This document shows, in pieces, positions 22,638 to 34,387 of a DNA stretch of 64,000 bases. Position 1 is the stretch's first letter, and every line of letters begins with the position of its first letter. The DNA is from Lasiodiplodia sp. COLG20. Taxonomy: Eukaryota; Ascomycota; Dothideomycetes; Botryosphaeriales; Botryosphaeriaceae. The translations under genes were made by a program, and so were the position numbers. The stretch covers positions 7,254,001-7,318,000 of the forward strand of contig VNWV01000001.1 of the NCBI GenBank assembly GCA_009801085.1. The letters run 5' to 3'. Below the pieces are notes generated by a model. That model worked only from the letters and a program-made list of their open reading frames with translations, was not told the DNA's origin and did not search any database.

Positions 22638-23449
22638 TGCGAGGCCACGCCAGCAACCCGCGGAAGCCGGCAACACGGGCGGGCGGGCTTTGTTGACGAA
22701 TACTGGACCGGCACGTATTCCAATGGCCTCAGGGCGCCTGTCCGAGCGCAAGCTCTCAGCGTCTCCCGTGGTTTGTCGCCAGCTCACCTGAAACTAAGGG
22801 CCGCTAGCTGTGGCTGAGGCGGGGCAGCCTCGCGCCATTCGTACGCCCGGATCCACCGCACCCCTGTGCGCTCGGAATAGCGGCACCTGTGGCTGTGCCA
22901 ATCCGGCCGCCCTGGCGGCCAAACGGCCCAATTGCGGGGCATGGCGCTGGAAGTCATTGCCGCTCGATCGTCGCTGCTTCCTTGCTCTTCCATTCTAGAC
23001 CTTCTGCAGGTCTGACAGATTTACACGTCGTTCGAAGGTCGTCAGACAATGAGCAAATAATCTCGACTTACGCGTTCAATTACTGTGCGACAAGTCTCCC
23101 TGCACCGCAATTCTGTCCGCCATCGTACGAGGAATAGGCTTTGCGGGGTAGGCGGCCTCAAACGCTAAACATCAACAAACATTGGGCTTAAACCGTCGTT
23201 GGTACCACGGTCATCATCTTTCATCTCTTTCTACTGCTGAGATGCAGTCAAGCACATTTATAACAATCAGGCCCCTCGGCCGGTTGAATCTGACCCGATT
23301 TCTCCAACTCTTGACCGCTTGGCATCCTTGCTGCTTCTGGTAGGTACCAAGACCGCCGCGACTTGGTTTTCGCTCGAGCCTCACACTTTATCTATATTTC
23401 ATTTCGGTAATTGCACCTACATCCCACTTTCCAAGTGCGGGGACCCGTG
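22638..23449. other. Divergent intergenic region
   Basis: Shared upstream region of the CVNH gene (-) and the M14 peptidase gene (+). GC-rich near 22640-22960, then mixed composition. No gene is supported. Confidence 0.45.
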
Positions 23450-23455
23450 TATAAA
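23450..23455 (+). promoter_or_regulatory. TATA box of the M14 carboxypeptidase gene
   Basis: TATAAA 115 bases upstream of the ATG at 23570. Confidence 0.5.
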
Positions 23456-23569
23456 GTATAGCTTTTTTACACCCTGCACCATGTCGGACCTGCATCTCCG
23501 CCGAGGCTCAAATAGCTGGTGTTTCGCCCAGACTTTTAGTGCAATTGCAGAGCATCACCAGCTCTCAAA

Positions 23570-25293
23570 ATGTTGAAGTCTGTGCTTTTGGTAGGGCTCT
23601 CCGCCCTCACCACCGCCAATGCCGCGACATACGGCAACAATTGGGTGACGACGCGAAAGGACCCTGCTCCTCTGGCCGCTCAATTCCCGAGCCCCAATAC
23701 CACTCTCCTCTCTCCCGCCTTCCTCTCCCCCGAAACCATCCCCGCCGCCTTCACCAATGGCACCGAAGGCCCCACGGACGATGCTGAGCTGGGTACGTCT
23801 CCCCACCACCAACCCTCCAAACAATGACCGCCCACTAACCTCCCCGCAGACACCTACCTCCGCACCCTCGCCTCGCGCAACCCATGGATGACCTACACCG
23901 CCGCAGACTTCGTCTCAGAAGAAGGCCGCTCCTTCCCCTACGTCCTCCTGTCCTCCCCCAACACCACCACCACCACCACCACCACCAAAAAAGTCCGCGT
24001 CTGGCTCCAAGGCGGCGTCCACGGCAACGAGCCAGCCGGCGACCAATCGCTCCTCGCTTTCCTCGGCCTCCTCTCCTCCAACCCGTCCTACGCTTCTTCC
24101 CTCCTGTCCAGCCTCGACATCCTCGTCCTCCCCCGCTACAACCCGGACGGCGTCGCCTACTTCCAGCGCACTCTGGCCACCAACTACGACCCCAACCGCG
24201 ACCACGTCAAACTCGCGCGCCAGCAGACGCGCGACATCAAGCGCCTCTACACGCGCTTCGCGCCGCACGTCGCGGCCGACATGCACGAGTTCACGGCGAC
24301 GCGGCGGTACAACGGCTCCGAGGGCAGCGACCTGGTGTGGGCGGCTGACGCGCTGTTCAGCGCCGCGAAGAACCTGAACATCGACGCGGCCATCCGGACG
24401 CTGTCGGAAGACGTGTTCGCGCCCGCCATCGCGGCCGAGCTGGAAGCGCAAGGCTTCCGGTGGGCGCCGTACGTGACGAGCGGTTCGGGGAGCGGGGTGC
24501 TTGCGTTGGACGAGGCGGGCAGCGATGCGAAGATTGGACGGAACGCGATGGGGTTGACGCAGGCGGTCGTGTTCCTGTGCGAGATGCGTGGCATCGGGAT
24601 TGCGGATCAGCACTTTGCTAGGCGCACGGCGACGGGGCTGGCGATGGCGGAGGCGATTGTGCGGACGGCGGCGGAGTACGCGGCGGAGGTGGTGGAGGCG
24701 GTGGAGGGGGGTGTCAGGCGGTTGGAGGAAGGGGAGGGCGAGATCGTCGTGACGGATTATACGGTGGCGGAGGATAGCACGTTTGAGATGATTCGGGCGA
24801 GTGATGGCGTGATTGTGCAGCAGCCGGTTAAGTTCTCTTCGTAAGTTTTGTGTGTGTGTGCGTGGCGGGGGGCGCGATGCTGACTTTCTTCTGCAGGGCT
24901 ACGCCGACGACGGCTAACCTTACCCGCGCTCGCCCCGAGGCGTACCTCATTCCTCGCTCCTGGGCTGACGTCGTTGCTCGCCTGGAGGTTTTCGGCCTCG
25001 AGGTCGAAGAGCTGGCGGAAGGCTTTACGGGGACGGTCGAGGTTCTCAACGTGACTTCGGCGGTCCTTGAAAAGTCGTACTACGAAGGTGTTGTTCGGGC
25101 GGAATTGACCACGGAGGCGTTCGAGAAGGAAATTGAGCTGCCGGCTGGAAGTTTCAGGGTAAGTGCGAAGCAGAAGAATGCTGCCTTGGCGTTTGTCGCC
25201 CTCGAGCCCGAGAACATTGATTCGTTTGCCGCCTTCAACATTATTCCGGTCGAGGCGGGAGACGAGTATCCTGTTTTCCGCGTTTTGGCGTGA
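23570..25293 (+). CDS. Secreted M14-family zinc carboxypeptidase
   Basis: Three exons, 23570-23792, 23850-24840 and 24897-25293, join in frame to 536 residues. The first 19 or so residues are a signal peptide ([18 protein letters not shown]). The zinc site is visible as HGNE in [11 protein letters not shown], with the third ligand His in ADMHEFTA. The catalytic Glu is probably in [16 protein letters not shown] matches the substrate-binding loop of the family. The C-terminal ~170 residues form a beta-rich extension found in long fungal members. It should cleave C-terminal residues from extracellular peptides. It has no obvious functional link to its neighbours. Confidence 0.88.
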
Positions 25294-25855
25294 ATTGAGA
25301 GCTGAGGGGCGGCGGCCGGATTACACTTGAAAATGGATCACGAATTGGACCTGGATGTGTGTTGAAATAAAGTGAAGAGCGCCGGCGGGGGTTTGCAGCG
25401 GACACGGCAAGCCTACCAACCGGAGCGGTAACTCAATGCACCAATCAGAGAGAGTACAGACGACGGCCCTTACGTTTCCCTACAAGGCATCAATACATGA
25501 GAGCCTTTCGTGCTGTCATACCACAATGGCGTGTCCGGCAGTTTTGATTGGCGGGATGTAATTTTCTCCACCAAAATGGCCCGAAAGGGCAAAATAATGC
25601 GGCCATTACGGAATATTTGAACGTTTCGCTTAGTCATAGCCTAGCCCCAACACCACTCGTCTTGCATCCTCCGGCTCGCCACAATTGCTGTATACAAAAA
25701 ACTCGCATGCCGAACAGGCCACAGGCCCACTTAACTGCCTTTTCTCCTGATGATCGAACCGACCGAAGCCTTCACCCCAAGCTTTTATTTGACCTCCTAC
25801 CCCATGGGTTCTCTCGGCGCCAAGTTCCCTAGAGCCTCGAATCACTTCCTTCTCC
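25294..25855. other. Intergenic region upstream of an MFS gene
   Basis: No gene supported. It holds the 3' flank of the carboxypeptidase gene and the promoter of the MFS transporter. Confidence 0.5.
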
Positions 25856-27444
25856 ATGGCGCATACCCAGCAGGATGAAGTCGCCGTTCCAAAGGCCGCT
25901 GAAGATCTAAGTACGCCGCCCCAAGGCAAAGCCCACCGCGCCATGACCTGACCAAACCCCCAGACTATGACGCCGACACGCAAATCCTCGACTGGAACGG
26001 CCCTTCCGACCCGGAGAACCCATACAACTGGCCGACGTCCAAGAAAACCGTCATCACAGCCGTCGCCCTCTTCGCCACCTTCACGACCATGCTCAACGGC
26101 ACCATCATGACCGTCGCCCACGAAGCCATCAACTCCGCCTTCTCCGTCTCCGACGCCACCTTCCCGCACTCGTACTGGCCCGTCACATCCTGGGCCGTCG
26201 GCGGCGCCCTCTGCTCATTCGTCGTCCTCCCCCTAATGGAAGACTTCGGGCTGCGCCGCGTTTTCCTCGGTACCTACTTCGTCCTCATCCTATCCCTAAT
26301 CCCGCAGGCCGTCGCGCAGAACTACGCCACGCTCGTCGTCACGCGCTTCTTCAGCGGCGGCTGCGTCGCCATCCTCGCCAACAGCACGTCCTCCGTCATC
26401 GGCAACATCTGGGCCGGCGACGTCGCGCGCACCGTGCCGATGAGCCTGTGGATCGTCTTCTACCTGGCCGGCAGCAGCACGGGGCCCGTCGTCGGCGCCG
26501 CCATCTTCGCGCGCCTGCCCTCCTGGCGCTGGATCTTCTACTGCCAGCTCATCTGGTACGCCGTCTTCTTTCCGCTGTACCTGCTGCTGCTGCCCGAGAA
26601 CAGGGGCGACGTGTTGCTGGCGCAGCGCGCCGCGCGGCTGCGGCGGAAGACGGGGCAGAAGGTGTACAGCCGCCTGGAATTGAACCACACGCCGCTGCCG
26701 GAGCTGGTGGCGACGAGCTTGAAGAGGCCGCTGGTGATGCTGTTCACGGAGCCGGTGGTCATGGTCGTGACGTTCGCGGCGGCGCTGATTATTGGCAATG
26801 TTTATCTGTTCACGCAGTCCGTTGAGCAGGTCTTTGCCGGGTTGTATGGCTGGGACGCGGTGCAGGCCGGGTACGTGCAGGCGGCCATCGTGGTGGGCGA
26901 GCTGCTGGGCTTGCCGGGCGCGCTGCTGTCGGCGCGCCTGTACTTTGCGTCGGCGAAGCGGAATACTGAGGTGCCGGGCTCCCCGATTCCGGAGGCGCGG
27001 TTGTATGTGAGTGTGCCGGCGGGATTCTTGTTCATGACGGGCGGCATGTTTGTGTACGGGTGGACGGCGTACGCTCAATTGCCCTGGATCGCGGCGGCCA
27101 TCGGGCTCGCGATGATCGGGGCGGGTAATACGGTGGTGATTATCGCGTTCGCGGATTACGCGGTCGATGCGTATGCGAGGTTTGCGGGTAGTGCGATGGC
27201 GGCGGTGGCGTTGGGGGAGAACTTTTGCGCGGGATTCCTGCCGTTGGCGGCGCAGAGCTTGTATACGGATTTGGGGTATCACTGGGCGAGCACTTTGCTG
27301 GGGTTCTTGTCTTTACTGTTGTCGTTCATGCCGATTGTGCTCATCATTTGGGGGAGGAGTATCAGAGCACGGAGTCCGTTTATGAAGGAGGCGACGATTG
27401 AGGAAAAGCTGGAAGCTGAGGGTGAGAGTGATGGGACACCGTGA
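25856..27444 (+). CDS. MFS transporter, DHA1-type multidrug/polyamine exporter family
   Basis: Two exons, 25856-25910 and 25964-27444, give 511 residues. The cytoplasmic N-terminus contains DWNGPSDPENPYNW, typical of fungal DHA1 transporters. About twelve hydrophobic helices follow. Motif A appears as MEDFGLRRVFLGTY between TM2 and TM3, and motif C-like Gly/Pro residues appear in STGPVVGAAI. A central loop of about 60 residues separates the halves. Likely a plasma-membrane proton antiporter for small toxic compounds. It could serve any nearby pathway, but it is 24 kb from the PKS-NRPS gene and is not obviously part of that cluster. Confidence 0.85.
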
Positions 27445-27805
27445 GATATTGACAGTTGTGGGCGTTTCAACAACTACAGCCCTTGTTCAAAAGATAATTC
27501 AGAATTCCGTTACAGCGAGCCGACCAGTAGTATGGGAAAAAATGATAGACACGTCTTGTATAGACTTAGAGAACAAAATAGAACTGACAGGTGAGTCAAA
27601 GACGCCAGGCCAGGCGTACAGGTCTTCACGACAGTGGCTCTCCAGTCGGGGTAATGGTACAGCAGCCAACGGAAAATTACCGAATGGCGTTAGACTAAGA
27701 ATCAAAAAGGCGGGGCTATGTACTGAACAGAAGAAATTGTTGTTTTGATGCACTGATCTAATCAGTGCAATCTATTGCTCGAATCTGAATGTAAATGATA
27801 CAAGT
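27445..27805. other. Convergent intergenic region
   Basis: 3' flanks of the MFS transporter (+) and the aminotransferase (-). No gene is supported. Confidence 0.5.
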
Positions 27806-29080
27806 CTACTGTTCTTGCTTCACAGCCTCAGGTACCACTTCAGCCCACTCATGTTCAACCCGCCCGTACATTATATCACTGAGCCAACCCTTAATCTTAG
27901 TCGTAATCTCACCGCCATTGCCGTGCGGTCCCATGTCGATATGAATATCCCGACCACGATGCCGAATCTGCGAAACCGCACAGATAAACCACTGTAACCA
28001 ATTAGCAACCATCCCCTCCTCCGCTCGAGACTCACTTACCGCCGTCCCCGCAACAAAACACTCCAACAACCTCCCCTCCTCCCCCGCCTCCACCACCTCC
28101 CCAATCCCAAACCTCCTCTCCACAACCTCCACCTGCCCACCCGACATCCTCTCCCTCACCAACTCCAAACAACTCCCCCTCGTCACCCCATCCAAAATCA
28201 ACCCATCCCCCAACGGCGCCGTCACCACCTCCACCGTCTTCCCATCCCCCTTCCGCCTCCACACGACGAAAAAATTACTCCCACCAGCCTCCGTGCACCA
28301 CCCGTCATCCCCCTCCCCATACAACCACAACACCTGCCCGAACCCCGCCGCCGCCGCCTCCTGCGTCGCCGCCACCGCCGGCCCGTAGTTCGCGCCGACC
28401 TTGGCGTGCCCGAAGCCGCCCGGCCACGCGCGGATGGCGTCGGCCGGCGACGTCTGCAGGCGGAGTCCGCCCAATGGCGCGTCCAGCGCCGGCATGTACG
28501 ACGCGACGATGAAGAGAAGGGCTTCAGTCGGTTTCTGTACGCCCAGCTGCGCCTGCGTCCCCACCAGCGTCGGCCGCACGTAGAGGAAGCTGCCTGCCTG
28601 GTCTGCGGGCAGCCAGCGCGGCGCGTCGATGGCCAGCAGTGCGCGGACCAGCGCCGCGAGCGCGGTTGGGTCGGGTTGCGGCAAAGACACGCGGGCGGCG
28701 GAGCGGGCGAAGCGGGCGCAGTTGCGGGGGAGGCGGAAGAGGCGCAGGCGGCCGTCGTCGTCGCCGCGGTAGGCTTTGAGGCCTTCGAAGCAGGTGGTGG
28801 CGTAGTGTAGGCAGGATGCGGTGGGGGGCAGGCTGAGCGGGGCGTAGGGTTGGAGGGAGGGCGTGGACCAGCCGGTTGTTGCGTTCCAGTGCGCGAGGAT
28901 CATGTGGTCGGTGCAGATGGAGGTGGGGGAGGAGGCGATGGTGGAGGCGGAGGGGACGGGGCGGGGGGAGGGGGTGAGGGTGTGGGTGAGGTGGGTGGCG
29001 GAGAGGGGGGCGGGGATGAGGTTGTTGCTGGGTGGTGGTGGAGGACTGTTTGCGAGTGTTGGGGGGCTGGAGGAAGCCAT
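27806..29080 (-). CDS. Branched-chain amino acid aminotransferase (class IV, PLP)
   Basis: PLP enzyme that interconverts Leu/Ile/Val and their 2-oxo acids. Exons 29080-28040 and 27991-27806 encode 408 residues. Recognised motifs are HYATTCFEGLKAYRG, YVRPT, the PLP-lysine segment HAKVGANYGP, LWLYGEGDD...TEAGGSNFF and LILDGVTRG. The 48-nt intron (28039-27992, GTAAGT...ACAG) is a multiple of three and has no stop, so an unspliced mRNA would give a 424-residue isoform with 16 extra residues after GTA. The N-terminal 45 residues are Pro/Ser/Thr-rich and may be a targeting sequence. An overlapping ATG frame begins at 29159 and could act as an upstream ORF. It could supply branched acyl or keto-acid precursors, but no cluster link is shown. 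Confidence 0.85.
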   Translation of the reverse strand: MASSSPPTLANSPPPPPSNNLIPAPLSATHLTHTLTPSPRPVPSASTIASSPTSICTDHMILAHWNATTGWSTPSLQPYAPLSLPPTASCLHYATTCFEGLKAYRGDDDGRLRLFRLPRNCARFARSAARVSLPQPDPTALAALVRALLAIDAPRWLPADQAGSFLYVRPTLVGTQAQLGVQKPTEALLFIVASYMPALDAPLGGLRLQTSPADAIRAWPGGFGHAKVGANYGPAVAATQEAAAAGFGQVLWLYGEGDDGWCTEAGGSNFFVVWRRKGDGKTVEVVTAPLGDGLILDGVTRGSCLELVRERMSGGQVEVVERRFGIGEVVEAGEEGRLLECFVAGTAVSESRAEEGMVANWLQWFICAVSQIRHRGRDIHIDMGPHGNGGEITTKIKGWLSDIMYGRVEHEWAEVVPEAVKQEQ

Positions 29081-29477
29081 TGGGGGCGGTAAGAGTGATG
29101 GATTTTGGCTCTGTGGCCTGCAGGGAACCGGGGTGATTGGAGATGGTGATATCGGCCATCAGGTGCCGGGAGGATTTACAGGTTAAATAATGACAGGGCT
29201 TGTGGCCAGTTTAAAATTTTATCTCTGCGTCGAACTCATGGCTTGCAAGTGAAGAGCTAAGTCATTGTGCGGCGAGTTGATCCTTTTCGCCGAGAGCACG
29301 TCTCGGCCAACTCTACAGTTCAAGGCCGAAGCTACGCAAACGCCGTCTTCCAACGCCAGGGCCATCGGCAAAAAATCAGAAAGTGTTCTATGGAGCAGAA
29401 GTAAAATTCGTTTCCAGCACTCCCTGGATGACGGCCCAAGCGAAGACCGTCTCTGTTGCAATTCATCCTTGGCACTC
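29081..29477. other. Divergent promoter region of the aminotransferase and second MFS gene
   Basis: A 397-base region between divergent start codons. It contains an overlapping minus-strand upstream frame starting at 29159. No separate gene is supported. Confidence 0.45.
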
Positions 29478-31176
29478 ATGGCTTCCCTTGATCATGTGCA
29501 TGCTCAATCAAGCAGTGCACTGCCACATGAAGAGCCTAATGCTCCTCCCTTGTTGTCCAAGGTAAGCTCGACTGGCCTATCTTGTAACAAGCATATCACA
29601 CGCTGACTCGCCTTGACAGCGTCAAAAGTGCCAAATTGTATGGGCGGGCATATGGATTTCATGGAACAGCAACCTTGGTTCATCGCTCCCATCTGGGGCT
29701 GTCGGTACCATACAAAGGAACTTTTCAATCCACAGTGCCTCATACCTTGTCTGTCTCAATTCGTTGTACATGCTTGGGTACACCATCGGGCCGCCCGTGT
29801 TCGGTCCCTTAAGCGAACATATCGGTCGTCGGCCGGTACTTATCGCCACGTACATCAGCTATCTGACTTTCACCATGGCCTGCGCACTCAGCAACCACTT
29901 TAGCCTGCTATTGCTCTTTCGATTCCTTGCCGGCTTTGTTGCTGCTGCCCCGAACGCCGTCGTCGGCGGTTTATTCGCAGACATTTACGACAATCATGAA
30001 GAACGGGGCAAGGCCATGGCAGCGTTCCTCTTAGCTGCATCATTGGGTCCACCCATCGGGCCCATAATTTCTGGGCTTGTGGAGAAGCTTTCCTGGAGAT
30101 GGAGCTTCTGGATTGGTTTGGCCATTGGGGGCGTAGGGCTGCCGCTTGTTCTGCTTCTTCCCGAAACCTTTGCTCCAGTCCTGCGGAGACAATTTCAGGA
30201 TTCCACTAGGGCGGAAGATTCCCTAACGACGGAGCCTCAGAGTAAAGACGATCATCGATTGACAACAGAATTAAAGGTTGTCTTTGCAAGACCGTTCAGC
30301 ATGATGTTTCAAGAGCCCGTGGTCCTATTCACCTCGCTTTATCTTGCTCTCGTTTACTCAATCCTTTATCTATTTTTCCAAGCATATCCTATCATCTTCC
30401 ATGGTGAGTAGTCTGAATTGTCTGTTGATTGTGCATGATGCTAATCCGCACTCAAGGCGTCTATGGGATGTCTCCAAGCATCAGTGGTCTCGCATTCCTG
30501 CCAGGTTGGTACAAAGTTTCCCAGTTACTGTTGATACCTTCCAAATCTAACATTGCAAAGTGGCGGCAGGCTGCGTAGCCGATCTCGGTATATTCTTGTT
30601 CTATGAAGCGAGGTATACCAAATTCAAAAGCACAGGAGCCCGATGGACATTCGACGACGAATACCGCCGCCTACCACTCGCCTGCATAGGAGGACCTGGG
30701 TAAGTGTTACTATCCTGTATCAACATCTCTGTGATATTGACGCAAGCAATCCCAGTGTTGTCGTTGCACTCTTCTGGTTAGGCTGGACATCCTTCCCGTC
30801 AATTCATCCAGCCGTGCCAATCATGTCGGGATTCTGTTTCGGAGCAGGCTATCTTCTCATCTTCATGGCTATGTTGAATTATCTTACGGACGCATATAAA
30901 ACGTTCTCAGCATCGGCAAATGCGGCTGCAAGCACCACCAGATCCCTCGCGGCCGTCTGCCTTCCCTTCGCTGCAGCCCCCATGTATACGCGGCTGGGGA
31001 TACAGTGGGCATGCTCTCTTTTAGGCTTCGTTGCGCTGGTAATGAGTAGCGTCCCGTTTGTGTTTATCTTTTATGGGAAGACTCTTCGAAAAAGAAGCCC
31101 TTTCTGTCAAAAGCTTTCCGCGGCCTCCTCCGATACTGTGTCGTTTGAAGATGCAACCCGATTATCCCAGAGGTAG
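29478..31176 (+). CDS. MFS transporter, DHA1 family
   Basis: Five exons join in frame: 29478-29561, 29620-30403, 30457-30504, 30561-30699 and 30756-31176, giving 491 residues. Family signatures are NLGSSLPSGAVGTIQ in TM1, LYMLGYTIGPPVFGPLSE, motif A as GRRPVL, and GPPIGPIISG with WRWSFW. The N-terminus is only about 30 residues long and lacks the usual DPxNPxNW segment, so an upstream exon may be missing or the start may be shortened. Likely a proton-coupled efflux pump. The adjacent convergent Zn(II)2Cys6 gene could regulate it, as is common for such pairs. Confidence 0.82.
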
Positions 31177-31372
31177 CGGTTCGAATCAAGCTTTGACGGT
31201 TTATTTAGCAGTTTATGAAAGCCAAGAGCAGGATGGTCCCAGCCAAGTCTGGCGTCGACACTGGGCTCTTTTTTCCTTTTCAAGATTTCGCTCTTCTTAA
31301 ACGTTCCTCTTATCGTTTCAGCTGTCCCACAACTACAAAAGTAGTCCAAGCAACAAATCCAATTACACAAAT

Positions 31373-33527
31373 TCAACTTTGATGCCCCATATCAGCAGTA
31401 TCTCCAGTCCCAGCGCTCAGATCCGGCCAATACAACCCCTCATAATCCACCGCATCCTCCAAAAACTGCAAATCAATAAACGGCTGCTCCAACAACTCCC
31501 TCAACGACGGCTCCGCCGCCAACGTCGTCATCCCCTCCGTCTCCGTCGTCGTCGTCGTCGTCGTCCCTCCACCATTCACCACCACAGCCTCTTGCTGCTG
31601 CTGCACCGCCTCCGCCCCCGCCCCCCTCGTCCTCTTAACATACGCCCCCACCGCCCCCCTCATCGCCTCAACATGATTCCCATACTCCTGCGCCACACAG
31701 CTGCCGGCAGCACGCAGCTGGTCGAGCAGCCGCGCCGCCTCCTCAAAGGCGTCGCCGTCGCTGCTGCTGCTATCCTTAGTATCCAACAAGCTCGAGATGG
31801 CAAGGACGGTGAGCGCAGAAAAGAGGTGCTGCGTGAAGTGGCAGTCAAAGGTCGCGAACGAGCCGGCGATCCAGGACTGCGTGAGCAGGCGGAATGAATG
31901 CCGAGCGCAGCGGATGGATGCTTCGGCGAGGGTGGAGGCGGTGGGTGGGACGGGGGGAGGAGCGGATGAGCGCAGGTCGGCGATGTGCGAGCGGAGGGTG
32001 TGGAGGAGGACGGGGCGGGTGGCGAGGATGACGCACTGAGTGGGGGGGTTGGTTGGTTAGTTGGGGGCGGGGACGGGAGGAGCGGGCGGTGGGGGCGGAC
32101 CTGGTTGAATGCGAGGTGGAGTGAGATTGTTTTTAGGTCGTGGGTCGCGTCGGACGAGTGGTCGATCTGGAGCTGTGGCGGGAGCGATTCGACCCATGAC
32201 TGGAGATTTTTCAGGGATTGGTGGACGCGGGTTGAGAGATTCTCGCCTTGGTTTTGTTTGCGCAGGCTGTAGACGGAGCGGATGACCTTTGTGAGTAGGC
32301 TTGTTAGTCTGATATTGGCAACATGGTAAGCTGAGTCGGTGAAGTCTTTGGAAGATTCACTGCCGACTGGCGGTTCTGAGGGTAAGTCTACTCCGATATC
32401 GTCATCTTGTATTGCGGGTGGATGGCCCAACTTGGACGCCCACATCCGGTCGAAGATGTATGCGGTCCAAAACAGCCGTTTCCGGTGCTCTCGAATGCCC
32501 GGGTCAGGGAGTTGGGATTCTGGGACGTTCAGATGGAGGCCGGCCACGATGGCCGAGCGCATGGCTGTTCCTGCTAGGATATAAGCGCTGTATCTCCGGT
32601 GCAGAGCCATGGAGTAGAAGGACTGGGAAAGAGCTGTTAACAAAAATACAATTTCAGTCAGAGGAGTATCTTACGATGAGGAGGAGAAGTTCAATGGAAT
32701 CCAGTCCCGGGAGTTCATCAAGAAGACCGAGCACTTTCAACGCCTGTGAAAAGAAGGCAATACCGGGGAATCCCTGGGTTCCGACAGACCTTGTCGAGCA
32801 CAGCTCGCCGACCGCGAACAAGGCCCAGAACTTGCAGTGGAGTAGAGGGTTACCCCACGTTGGATCACGGATACTCTGTTCCAGGTCCTCCATGACCAAA
32901 CTGCGGCGAACAAGGCAATAACAACGGCTGACGTAATTCAGAGCGGCTCCGATCAAGAACCTCGCCCGCGACGGGCTGGGCCACGCAACCTCGAACCCTG
33001 CCAGATTCATCAGCGGTTCATCGGTAATGTAGTTGATCCGTAGCAGGTGCGTAGGCTCAGGAGCTTGAGGGTCGGAGATGGCTTGGCGGAATCGGGTGGC
33101 AAATGCGTTGTCGGCTGCTTCCCCAATGAGGATTGGGGTGCGGAACACATTGACACTGTCAAACCACGGCTTGGCGTTAAGCGTTGGATTTAATGCAACG
33201 CCATCATGGTCAGTTGTGCCAAGTGGCAGCACCGTCTCGGGGACGAGACTTGGGGCCGTTGCATGGCTTTGCGGTGTGACGGGGGCATTTTGGCGCTTGA
33301 GCCGCTCAATCTCCTCGAGTAATCCATCAATGTACCTGCGAATTGTCAGCCTACATCACGTTGCACTAGACGCAGCTATCATCATGTGACCTCTGTGCAA
33401 CCTTCACTTTTCTGTTTCGCTGAGGATATGAGCATTCGGGCTCTCGGTGAGCTTGCCGGCAGTTTTGGCAAGGTAGACCTCCAGAGCACTTGACCTTTCT
33501 CGCATGGCAACGCTGGCAACTACGCAT
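31373..33527 (-). CDS. Zn(II)2Cys6 transcription factor with fungal-specific TF (MHR) domain
   Basis: Exons 33527-33391, 33335-32675, 32622-32101 and 32035-31373 encode 660 residues. The binuclear zinc cluster starts at the N-terminus with spacing C-x2-C-x6-C-x5-C-x2-C-x8-C (MRSCQRCHARKVKCSG...). A short coiled coil YIDGLLEEIERLKRQ for dimerisation follows. The middle homology region includes SFYSMALHRRYSAYILAG and KRLFWTAYIFDRMWASKLGHPP. The C-terminal tail is rich in Gln, Thr and acidic residues, as in activation domains. An upstream ATG frame at 33708 (about 41 codons) is either a uORF or an extra 5' exon. The gene converges with the MFS transporter at 29478-31176 and is a candidate regulator of it. 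Confidence 0.88.
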
Positions 33528-34387
33528 TGCTATCAGTTGACCGGACTTGAGAATTTGCTAACGCTGATGGAGAATAGCCTCACGCAATCGACTTGCTCCC
33601 TGGCCCGGTACGGCGGCCCTGCCGCGACACAGTCTCGGTGCTTGGAGTCTCACCCTCGGTGCTTGGGGCCTCAGCTTCCGTGTTTGAAGCCTTAGAGACT
33701 GTCGGCATTTTGTCACACAGTGTGGGTATGCGGCTGTTTCAGTGACTGATGGCGGGAAAACAAGAGGAGATCCCGAGCTTGAGTGGCCTCGGCTTGTAGG
33801 TTTTGTTAGAGCGGCGACGGTGGACGGATACGCCGTGCCGCTTTCCCCGATTCGGCAGTAGTCTCGGCGTAGATGCTCATAATCCCGAAGCCATCAAGCA
33901 TGCTCATGTTTTCTTAAGAATAGCTTCTGCGAGACGAAATAGTCATGAATGTTTTCTGCCTACAGTCAAAACATATGACGGGCTGGCTGTGTGTATATGC
34001 ATCACCTCAATCCTTCTCACTAATAACATATGTAGAAATTTCCAGACTTAAGTACGCTTACTTCATCTGCTACCCTGAGCTCAACCATGAATTAACGTAT
34101 GTGAGTTTTACTTGGCAGAATAGATTACTGCACCGATGACGCAATGTTCGCAAATGCCCTGTACACTTATGCACCGACTAACTATATGAAACATTTGAAA
34201 TCTGCACATTTATGGGGATATTTTCAACGATTATAAACCACTCCTTACATACGTCTTAGAATCTGGTCGTAAAACTGTGAGAACGTGATTACCAAAGAGA
34301 TAGCTTTTCTCTCCATAACGGATCTTTGACATATCTCATTCTACATCTACAACGATATAAGATTTATAAGAGCTATCTACAGACCTT
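33528..34387. other. Intergenic region, promoter of the Zn(II)2Cys6 gene
   Basis: Holds the 41-codon upstream frame on the minus strand (33708 to about 33580), which includes a duplicated segment (CTCGGTGCTTGG) near 33640-33670. The rest (33900-34387) is AT-rich with no supported gene. Confidence 0.45.

Noticed and set aside
26296..27282. 328-codon minus-strand frame opposite the first MFS gene
   Set aside because: Arg/His/Gln-rich antisense product; the MFS protein on the other strand is clear.
29764..30411. MFS fragment read as a short truncated gene
   Set aside because: Splice-compatible exons on both sides extend it to a full-length transporter (29478-31176).
27806..33527. Second biosynthetic cluster made of aminotransferase, MFS and Zn(II)2Cys6 genes
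   Set aside because: No core synthase is present; the grouping is suggestive but not enough to claim a cluster.
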